From Sodiomyces alkalinus F11 (taxonomy: Eukaryota; Ascomycota; Sordariomycetes; Glomerellales; Plectosphaerellaceae), in contig NW_021167079.1 of the NCBI RefSeq assembly GCF_003711515.1, positions 2,880,733 to 2,944,732 of the forward strand: a stretch of DNA of 64,000 nt, given 5' to 3'. The position numbers were made by a program, and so were the translations under genes. How positions within the stretch are numbered: position 1 is the first letter of the stretch; the number at the start of each line of letters is the position of its first letter. This document shows, piece after piece, positions 46,401-55,449 of the stretch. The notes below the pieces were generated by a model. The model saw nothing but the letters and a program-made list of their open reading frames with translations, was not told the origin of the DNA and searched no databases.

Positions 46401-48410
46401 ATGGACTGGTGGCAGAAGCTCAACGTGATCATCGCGGCGCATGGCACGAAGCCGGGGTTCGACTCGGAGGCAGCTCACAACACGCATGTGTCTACCGGCA
46501 CACTCACATTGCTGAACCGGCCTTCCAATCTAAGCGACGAGGCCGTTCTTGTGCCTCAGATGGGAGGCGTCGCTCCGCTCTATGGCTGCATCGGCATCAT
46601 CATCGCCTCACCGCAAGCCGTCTGGACTGGACACATTTGGGAAGTGCCCTCATTCACCGTGGGGATCGGCTTGCCCAGCCAGGAGAAGCTCGGCGAAAAA
46701 TTTCCCGGATCCCTACCTGGCTACTACGAAGAAGGTGTCGCCAATTTCCTCCAGGACGTGGACGGGGCGGCACAGCGTTCTGGGCTTGCGGGATATGTCG
46801 CGCCAGGAGGTCCACTGAGTCCTGTAGATCAGGATTGGATCTACATCGGCATCGCTGCACCGGCGGAAAACCAAGTACGGACGGAGGATGGCGACAGGAT
46901 CGAGCCAGAGTTTCTTCCGTACATCCAAGACGCCATAACCGGAGTCCAGCTTGAGCTCAGCAGGGCAGGGTTCGAGGACAAGAATGCGTTCCACGTCTTA
47001 CCCTACGAACGACACGACCCTCGGAACATCACCAACCGACCTCCATGGGAAAACCTTCTCTCCTGGCACTTCACGCCTGGCGACCAAGACGAGGTGGGCT
47101 ACAATGTGAACAAGGAATCCGACCCGGAGAAGGCACGGGAGCTGGTGATTCGGTTGGGCAAGAGAGCGGTGTTCTATCAAGGTTGGTGCGGTTCCAGCGT
47201 GGCGCGAACGCAGGAGCCCAACCTGGACATCATCTGCGTCGACAAGAGGGGTCTCTGCGGCGGGACTTGCGAGCTCTGCCACCTAGCCACGGGCAGCTTG
47301 GACGGCCCAGACGACGACCCGAAGCCACAGCCTGACATGTTCACGTGGAAGGTCGCCGACGACGTGTCCCAAGATGCCGAAGAACACGCCGAATGGTGGA
47401 ACATGATGCGCGAGCACATCGACGCCACAGGACCGGGCTACGGCCGCACGTCGGAGGACGACTCGTACCATGACCGGTGGTCGACCAGCGCCTACTCGGA
47501 CTTCCTGGCCCCGGCGGTCGGGGAACTGGGGGCCTGGCCCCGCGGCGGCGGCATCCCACCCATCGCGGGCTGCACTGCGATCCTCGTCGCCTCCTCCCGC
47601 GGCGTATGGGTGGCGCACCTGTGGGAGGTCCCCGGCTTCACCAAGGGCAACGGCACGGGCGAAAGCGAGGACATCGAACGCATGTTCCCCGACAGCCAAG
47701 AGATGTACTTCCGCAAGATGGTGACGGGGTTCCTCCGCATCGGCACCAAGCAGGGGGGACGCACGAACCCGGGTCTCGAACGGCACGCCAACGAGTTCGA
47801 CGGCGACAAGGAACAGTTCGTCCACGCCATCATCATCACGCCCGAGGCCTTGGCCGGACGCGGGCGCATGGCGTACCCGGACCAGGTGGAGGAGATCAAG
47901 CGCGTCCTGCGCGAGACGATCCGGATCGCCGACGACGACCAGATCCAGACGCATGTGTACTTGCCGGCTCCGTCGCTTAGTGTCGAGAGGTACATCGGGA
48001 GCCAGCTGGGGTTCCACGGCCTCACGTCTTGGCAGTACTCGCCGTCGCATAACATCACTGTCCGCGGCGAGACGCGGTATGTCAGGAAGCTGCAGGTCCA
48101 GTTCAACGCGGTGCCCATATTCGAGCAGCACTGGTGCCTTGGGGGCGCGTTTGAGATGCCCGCCGGTGGTGATGGTGATGATCAGTTTGACGTGCCCGAC
48201 AGTTGTCCTTCCACCATGGTTCCTGCTACGGGGGAGAAGTGTGAGAAGGATTCGGACTGCGAGAGTCATGAGTGTGTTGCCGTTAATGAGAAGCCGCGGT
48301 GTACGTTTATCGGGTCTAAGGAGGGAGAGGACGAGAACCAGTCGATCAAGCTGGATCGATGGTGTACTTGTGTGGAGGTAAAGGTCTGGGACGGGAAGGA
48401 AGAGGATTGA
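40434..48410 (+). CDS. Giant secreted mucin-like protein with four novel tandem domains
   Basis: Exons 40434-40524, 40599-40861, 40920-48410; 2,614 aa. Both introns have a CTAAC branch site. Signal peptide MGWFSCWPGRARLLVLLLALCC; Cys-containing N-terminus (ICPCGNCGTGFG); Ser/Thr-rich region about 145-898; acidic run about 900-939; Gly-rich repeats with NLPDxxLPI about 940-1019; second Ser/Thr stretch; Cys-rich VCEPGLCSFPGG; dibasic EKRRNVVQRRG (possible kexin site). Then four diverged domains at about 1189-1460, 1533-1860, 1937-2208 and 2258-2524. Each has a WW pair, GC followed by a hydrophobic run to AS..(G/A)V, H(I/L)W(E/Q)VP.F, FL, SW.(Y/F).P and a terminal WC, with Cys-rich linkers. The tail is Cys-rich (ATGEKCEKDSDCESHEC). 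I do not recognise the domain. The design suggests a cell-surface or extracellular protein; function unknown. Confidence 0.88.
43388..43610 (+). repeat. In-frame Gly-rich minisatellite in the giant gene
   Basis: Three units of about 65-75 bp, each encoding GNLPDxxLPI followed by a Gly run (unit variants NLPDSNLPI, NLPDGKLPI, NLPDGNLPI). It follows directly on the Asp/Glu run. All length differences are multiples of three. Confidence 0.9.
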
Positions 48411-49836
48411 GGTGGTTGACTCGGTATAGGGGATGGGTCGTGATGTCGGAGATGTGATTTTATCCCCCCCCCCCCCTTTTCTTTTTCTTTTTTTTTTTTT
48501 GAGGCTATGGTTAGGAAAAAGGACTCAACAAGCGAATACATCAGCATCCACAAGTTTGTCATTGTCAATGAAAGCCGTCTCACAGTGAGTTCAGTAGTCG
48601 ATATAGGAATAGACGTGACACGAAATAAGTCACGTCTGCTCGTATATTTGGGGGCCGAATCCCCGGGGGCGCGTTTTAAGACCCGACCGGGCCCGTAATC
48701 GGCCCATCGGGGCACTCCAAGCTCCGGGTACCTCCGTTCAGGGTCGACGGGTCTGGTGGGCGAAAGGTAAATTAGAACGGCCCGCCCTAACTGACTTTCA
48801 CGGCTCCATGATCGATTGGATGGTTTATAACCTTCTGTCGGCCTGTTAACCTCGATCTCCATGGACTAGTCCATGACGTTCAGGAGTTCGACTCCCTGGC
48901 CCTGACCCCTGACTCCTGACGACATTGTATCCGTGTAAGTCCAGGTATACATGGACATGCATTCAGGGGCTTGCCACTTGGCCTTGGGTCATCCCACTCC
49001 CACTCCCGGCCTCGTGCAGAAAACCGTCAGCAGCCACCGAGGAACGGCTCGGTGCCATAATCCATTCGGTGCCATAATCCATTCGGTGCCATAATCCATT
49101 TACATCGGTGGCGGATTTCCGGGATTCTGACTGCTGGGACTCGGAGCGCGAAATGGGCACTGAGCTCTGGACCGTCTGGTAATTACGGGGCATATCTCAA
49201 TATAACGTCTCGGCCAGGCCAGGAGATATGGGACACCAAGAAGCGCAGGACTACGACATGATTACTCCGTATTCTGTAAGTGTAGTCCATACAAATGCGA
49301 TGTGTTCGTTGTCCCTGGCGGCGGCCCATCTCTCGCCTCTTCTCCTCATGTCCATTCCTCCCTTTTATCTTCTTGACTTCTTCTCACCGACCTTCTAGTC
49401 ATTATACTTATTTTATGATTTGCACTGCAGTGTATCATATTTTCTTTGTGACCATATTCCGCTCCCCTAACTAGATTTCATACATTTACACTATTACCAA
49501 GCTTTTCCTGCATGGACGCGACCCAACTGCCGATCTTAAACTGAAACGATCCCGCATCTCTGCCGCCCCCTCTAGACTCCCACCCCCCGACGATCAAATA
49601 CCCGGATCGTCCACACCAAGACCGGAGAGCTGCAAGGAAGTGGTTCTCCATGGGGCACTCCATTCCGGCTTACCCTCCGGCTTCCTGAAGACCTGAACCC
49701 CTGCACGCACCGCCCTACTGGTTAACTATTGCCCACGTCCCCGACTCCCCGTCTCGTCTTGATCTTCATGTGTCTCTCATCTCTGAAGCAGTCGGGGCTC
49801 CCTCGCACCCTTTCAACTACCTTTTCAGCCGACAGC
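48411..49836. other. Intergenic between the giant gene and the flavoprotein
   Basis: Poly-C then poly-T at about 48465-48500 right after the stop. A 17-bp unit, cggtgccataatccatt, is repeated three times exactly at 49050-49100. A frame in phase with the flavoprotein is open upstream of 49837 (next ATG at 49768). No other gene seen. Confidence 0.5.
49050..49100 (+). repeat. Three exact 17-bp tandem repeats
   Basis: Unit cggtgccataatccatt at 49050-49066, 49067-49083 and 49084-49100, identical. Confidence 0.95.
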
Positions 49837-51499
49837 ATGGGGAAGCTTCTGTCAGGGTTTCACACTCCCACACTTTCTACCCGACTACGATACCTCGTCA
49901 TTGCCGTCTTCAGCTTGACCCTGGGCATCTGGCTCCATGGCACCTTGGCCTCCGTCTTCGCCATACACTACCTGGCCTTCGAGGCCCCCGAGGCCCCCAT
50001 TCCGAATCAGCATGTGTCGCCCGCTACCTTGTACGATGCCATCATCGTGGGAGGAGGCCCTTCGGGTCTTTCGGCGCTCAGTGGCCTCGCTCGTATGCGT
50101 CGCAACGTCCTCATGATTGATTCTGGGACCTATCGCAACGATCCCACGCGGAGAATGCACGATATTCTCGGGTTTGACGGTAAGGGCCTCTTGTTTTTCT
50201 TCTTCTTCTCTAAGTTCTCTTTTCTTCTTCTTCGATTTTCAACTGCCAGCATGTCAATTCTCACTGCCACTATAATACGCGACACTCACATTCTGTTTGT
50301 TCCAACCGCAGGCGTCCCACCAGCGTATTTCCGCCACATCGCGCGGGCCCAAATAGCCCACTACAACACAGCAACCATGGTCAACGGCACCGTGACCGCC
50401 ATCTCCCCCGTCTCCGCTACCCTCGACCGAGACGAAGACGACAGCAGCAGCTTCCCCACGGACCCGACCTACCCGACCTACCCGACCCTCTTCTCCGTCG
50501 TCGCGCACCTTGACCTCCCCTCCCAAAAGCTCGAAAACCAAACCCTCTACGCCCGCAAAATCATCCTCGCCACCGGCCTCCGCGACATCCTCCCCTCGAC
50601 GCCCGGCGTGGCCGAAGCCTGGGGCAAAGGCATCTTCTGGTGCCCCTGGTGCGACGGCCACGAGTACGCCCACCAGCCGCTCGGCATCCTGGCCCCGCTG
50701 CCCAAGGTCCCGGGCCTGGTGCGCGAGATCCACACCCTCAACGGCGACATGGTCGCCTTCGTCAACGGGACCGACACGCCCGAGCAGCGCGCCCAGGCGG
50801 AGGCCGAGCATCCCGGGTGGGCGGCGTACCTCGCTTCGCGCAACATCAGCGTCGAGAACAGGCCGGTGGCCCGCCTCGTGCGGTTGGGAGGCGACGAGGA
50901 GGCGTTTAAGGATGAGGAGTGGCGCCAGTTTGATATGCTGGGCCTGCCGTCTGTTGCGCATCGGGATCGCTTCCGGGTCGAGTTCTCTGGTGACGGTGAC
51001 GGGTACGTTGAACGGGCGGCGTTTTTGGCGAATTTTCCGACGGAACAGGCGTCACCTGTCGGACCGGACATGGGCGTTGAGCTGGTTGGAGGGCGCATGG
51101 AGGTGAATAACAAGGAGGGCCTCTTGACGAATGTCCCCGGCGTCTATGCTGTCGGAGACGCCAACTCGGACAACGTGACCAATATCCCGCATGCGTTGTT
51201 CAGCGGGAAGAGGGCGGCTGTGTTTCTGCACAGTAAGTGACTTCAGTGCTTCACCCCACTCGGATTTACCACTTCTTTACCGTGCTCGAGTCCTCGACTG
51301 ACTTGGGTTTGTGCTGTTGAAAGTGGCACTCGAGGAGGAGAACGAGGAGAACGAGAAGCGTCCGAATGTGATGCGAAGCGTCGAGAAGATGGGACTTGAG
51401 TCGACACAGGGACTCGTCAAGAGACACGAGAAGCTTGATGTGAGGGATGTGTGGCACCTCATGAATGGGGAACCAGAGAGTCCATTATATGCTAGGTAG
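49837..51499 (+). CDS. Thioredoxin-reductase-like FAD oxidoreductase with N-terminal membrane anchor
   Basis: Exons 49837-50179, 50312-51232, 51324-51499; 479 aa. Start MGKLLSGFHTP chosen by context (gacagcATGG); an in-frame ATG at 49768 is possible. Residues 17-46 form a hydrophobic helix, so the enzyme is probably membrane-anchored or targeted to the secretory route. FAD motif IIVGGGPSGLSALSG (72-77 Gly-rich), ATGLRDILP, a redox pair CPWC at Cys225 and Cys228 in FWCPWCDGHEY, and the second FAD motif YAVGDANSDNVTN near 394. This is the TrxR-like group that includes fungal dithiol oxidases such as GliT; here the partner and substrate are unknown and no gliotoxin-type cluster surrounds it. Intron 1 is 132 bp, in frame and stop-free, so retention would add 44 residues. 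The C-terminal exon is charged (EEENEENEKR). Confidence 0.85.
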
Positions 51500-51990
51500 T
51501 CTGGACAAGTCACAAGGTGATCCCGTTTCTTATGGCTCTGGCTTCCTTGGTCCTCTCTCGTCGTCGTGATTCAAGACAAGAAAAGCGACATGCACAGATG
51601 GATGTGGAACCTGGAAATGCAGAAAAAGAAAAAGAAAAGTGAAAAAGAAACAAGTTATCACCACGTTGTTGATGATAAAAATAGGTCGCAGCCGATTCAT
51701 GTCCTGCGTGTTTGCCCGAGTCCCAGCCCGTAACGCCCATAAAATCAAGATGCGAGCGAGAGAGGACGGGCCACTAATCCATGGATAGCAAACAGGGAGC
51801 CTCAGATAGGGCCCCTACCCACTCTCTCTCGCAACCTCGCCGAGCACAAATGCATTCGTTCGTAAGAATAGAGAGACAGACAAAGACACCGTTGAAAGTT
51901 GACAACATGAATGATCTCTCCGAACCCAACACCTTCCCCAATGTTGTTGTCACGTAACGCCACTCCCCTGGCTTTTGGCCTCGTTCATCC
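51500..51990. other. Intergenic between convergent genes
   Basis: 3' regions of the flavoprotein and of the polyQ/coiled-coil gene. A/G-rich stretch near 51620-51655. No gene seen. Confidence 0.5.
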
Positions 51991-52804
51991 TCATGCGCCG
52001 GAAGTCTGCGGCGTCAAACCCGCATTGGAAGCACTCTCACCAACACGAACCTCTTCCTCCGGCACGCCGACGCCGACGCTACCAGCAACGCTTTGCTCGC
52101 TGATCGAGGCAGTGCGCATGCTCGGCCGTTCCCGGGGGCCCGCGACACCAGCACCAGCCGCCGCAGGAGAAGGAGAAGAAGAAGCAGCAGCAACCGCCGC
52201 CGCCGCCGGAGCAGCAGGGACATTGGCGCCGGCGCCGGTACTGGTACCTGTACTCGTGGCGGTACTTACACTCTCGCCACGACGCCGCTCGCGCACCATG
52301 CGCTCCAGCTCGCGGATGCGCTTCTTCAGCACCTCGTTCTCGCGGAGCGCCATCTCGAGCTGCTCCCGCTGCACCAGCGTCTCTTCGTACCGCGGCGTGC
52401 CGGGGAGGAGACCCGGCGTCAGCGGAGACGAGTCCTGTGTGTAGCCCTGGCTCAGGCTGCCCGCCGTTGTGACGTTGGAGTAGCTGCTGCCCGTGGGCAT
52501 GTAGCCGGGGATCCGCTGCGAGGCGGTGAGGAAGCCCACGCCGGAAAAGCTGTCGGTACCAGCGGGCGACGTTCCGGTGATGCTGCGGTGGGAGGCGGAA
52601 CTGTTCTGTCGGGACAGCGGGGTGGGGAGCGGTCGGGCGAGGCCGGAGGCCGTGGAGGCGTTGGTGGAGCCCATGGTGGCGGCAACACTGCGGGTGCTGG
52701 TGTTCGAGGCTGTGCGGTTGTGACGGCGGCCGGCGCTGGAGGGGATGGAGAAGCCGGCGCCGGTGAGGAGGCTAGAATCGCCGGGAGCTTGTTGTTGTTG
52801 TTGC

Positions 52805-52841
<37 letters not shown>

Positions 52842-53360
52842 CGTGGGAAGCGGTTCCGGCTGACGCAGAGGAGGTGTTGGAGGCTGCCGACGCGTTGTTT
52901 GCGGCTCGAAGGAGCTGAAGTTCTCGAGAAAGACGATTGACCTGTGTGAGGACAATGAGGATTGAGCTGGGTTCACGCAGATGGAAGGGTCCAGAGAGAG
53001 AGAGAGAGAGATACGTACCACCGCTTCCTGTTCCTTCTCCAGCTGATTATGTAGTTCAGCGGCAGTTAGTGGTCGGGGATGACGGACTGGACCGGGCCCA
53101 GAGATAGTAGACATATCGGAGGCTGATGGCGGGGGTTGAATCGGCAGCTGGTTGCTTGAGCTAGAGAAGGAAGAAGGGGTAAAGCGAGGAGATGGTAAGG
53201 ACGTATTGGAGTAGCGACGGGCCTGTTCCACGGCGGGTTGGTTGGAAGGGAGAATGTTCAACGATGGTGATGGAGGTTGCATTTGGTTTGTGGAGGTGCG
53301 GCGGGAAGTTGAAGGGGGAATGGGGTGAGGCGATGCTGGCACCGTGTTGAGATCTGGCAT
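51991..53360 (-). CDS. PolyQ and coiled-coil protein, unrecognised
   Basis: Exons on the minus strand: 53360-53019 and 52941-51991, intron GTACGT...CAG (78 bp) containing an (AG)n run; 430 aa. Start MPDLNTVPASPHP is the first ATG; the frame is open further 5' only from a TTG. Order: Ser/Pro-rich N-terminus, AAELHNQLEKEQEAVVNRLSR (coiled coil across the splice junction), a polyQ run of about 17 residues (52790-52841), a Ser/Thr-rich stretch, a second coiled coil at about 299-335 (LVQREQLEMALRENEVLKK), Ala-rich run and acidic end. No DNA-binding basic region precedes the coils, so I do not call it bZIP. It looks like a nuclear or scaffold-type low-complexity protein; function unknown. Its promoter abuts the RIP block. 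Confidence 0.8.
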
Positions 53361-53756
53361 GGTTGATGATGATGGATGGGATGGCGAAGGGAATAAAGAC
53401 TGGAGACGAGAGATGCCCGGCGAGGCGGGATTCGACGGAAAAGGGTCGAAGATCGAAGATCGAAGGACGTAGGGACCAAGGGACCAAGATGGCAAGAGAC
53501 GAGGTTGTTTGGTAAAGAAGACGCCGGTGAAGTTGCTGGCCGGTGCTAGTGGAAGAGATTTGGTTTGGGCAAAAAGTAGAGCGTAGCACCGAACTGATGG
53601 CAGATGGAGCTATCGGTAACCGTACAAACAATCAAAATGATGTGTTGATGTGTTGATGTGTTGAAGAACAGAGGCAAGAGGCAAGAGACAAGAGACCCGA
53701 GACCCTATCGATTGGAAGAGCAACTACGGCAAGCGGCAGGATGGTCTGTTTCAACT
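53361..53756. promoter_or_regulatory. Promoter of the polyQ gene and edge of the RIP block
   Basis: Normal-composition DNA with short tandem repeats (tgtgttga-like units at about 53639-53662, then gaggcaa/gagacaa units to 53700). The transition to RIP composition falls at about 53757. Confidence 0.55.
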
Positions 53757-53929
53757 TCTAAAAATAGTAATAATCGATTAATAGGTTTACCCCGACCGTA
53801 GAAGTCTTCTACCTAGTAGTACGATTTATATATAGGCGTGTGCAGATATAATTAAGCAGGGTCATAGGGCACACATATAAAAACCCTATCTATATAGCCC
53901 TATATATATACGTATAACTATTATAGACC

Positions 53930-55130
53930 CTATTTGGAAAAGGCATCTACGCTAACGGTTATATAATAGTCTATATAATAACGCCCGTAACTATACTTAT
54001 CTACCCTAACGTTAAGGTCTATTATACTATTCTTTTCGATACTAATCCCGATTAGTCAAAATACGCTAAATACGGTATAGCCCGGTTTAAAACTATACTC
54101 GTTAAGAACGAATTAATACCTCCTCTTAACGTTCCTATTAACGACGATAACACGGTTATCGACTTCACCGTAAATACTCCTCCCCGCTTAAAGCGCGAAG
54201 ATACGGAACCGAAGGCGCTTTATACGCCCGGCGCTATTATATAGGCGTAGGTATAGGGTAAAGTGCTTTTAACTGCGTTTCGAACCGGCGAGGCGTAGCG
54301 TAGGGCTAGTATCTAATTAACACAGAAAGAAAAGCAGCCGTAGGCTATAAAGGAGATTAGTATTAGCCTATATAGCGGCGAGTATTACGTTTAAGATATC
54401 GGCGGCGTGGATATCTTAAAGTTTATAAAGATTAGAGGATAAAAGATTACCGGCCGTGTTTCGATTATACTGGACTAGATTTTTCCGAACTATTAAGACT
54501 TTATATGCTACCTTATAAGCCAGTTTATATCCGATAAATACTAGTTTAACTAGGACTTTACGGTCTTTCTATACGATTAGAAGAATCCGAAAACCGTTAT
54601 CTTCTTCCGAAATAAGGCGTATAATACTATAACGCTCTATACGTTTCTACGCGAATCGGGTCTTAGTCTAATAAAGGATTACTATTTTACCTTCCTCCGA
54701 AAGACTAAGGTCCCCGACCTGTTAAAGCTAACCTCGAGTAAACGTAACGATACGATATAAAATAATAACGACGAGGAGGTGCTAATCGCTATAAAGAAGG
54801 AAGTCGGAAAGGGGACCCGTGTAAAGAAGTAGACCGGAAAAGGGAAAAGGAAATAAGCCGTAAAGGTAACGGTTAAGACTAAGCCGGTAACGTATACCGA
54901 GCCGTAGGTAGTAAAGACTAAGCCGCTAGTAGTAAAGACTAAGATAGTACCGGATACTAACGCGTAGGCTTATATAAAAAAGGAGGATTACGGTATAGAG
55001 GAATAGGAGGAGGCGGGTAAAAGTAAGGTGCTAGCGTTAACGATAGATCTTCGCGGCCGAAAGCGTATATTTTTAATAACTTCCGACACGGAGCCTTAGA
55101 TTAAAAGGAGCCTTAGATTAGAATTAATTA
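53930..55130 (+). pseudogene. RIP-killed ORF of unknown identity
   Basis: One plus-strand frame stays protein-like over about 1.2 kb, broken by TAA/TAG. Legible pieces include GGVDILKFIKIRG, KNPKTVIFFRNKAYNTI, TLYTFLRESGLSLIKDYY and KKEVGKGTRVKK, ending in a Lys-rich stretch. I do not recognise it. It may be a separate element, a captured host gene, or a 5' part of the adjacent LINE. Confidence 0.5.
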
Positions 55131-55449
55131 CTACCCTCGCTTTTTATATCCGAAAAGGCTAGATTAGTCTTATTAGTTCCTATTATAGCCTATTCTATAT
55201 CTAAGCCCTCCTTTTCGAGTAAGTCCTTTATAGCCGTGATACTACTATAAGGCGCGGGTAGTAATAAAAGCTAGGGTTCGGTCTTCGCGGCTATATACGT
55301 ATTTAGACTATTACGTATATAACTATATAGAGGAAGCATAGGATACTCTTTACCGTTTATAGTTAGTATCTCTTAAAATTTTCTGCGTAAACGAGTATCG
55401 TTAAGCCGAAAGTGCCCCTAAGGTGCCGCATTATCGATAAAATCAATTC

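Noticed and set aside
48870..48905. gagttcgactccc resembling a tRNA T-arm
   Set aside because: The stem is imperfect and no D-arm, anticodon arm or acceptor stem fits upstream.
49050..49100. CRISPR-like repeat array
   Set aside because: Units are directly adjacent with no spacers, and the organism is a eukaryote.
51991..53360. bZIP transcription factor
   Set aside because: Coiled coils are present but no basic DNA-binding region of the bZIP type precedes them.
53361..53495. Upstream extension of the polyQ gene
   Set aside because: It begins with TTG; the first ATG with a sensible context is at 53360.
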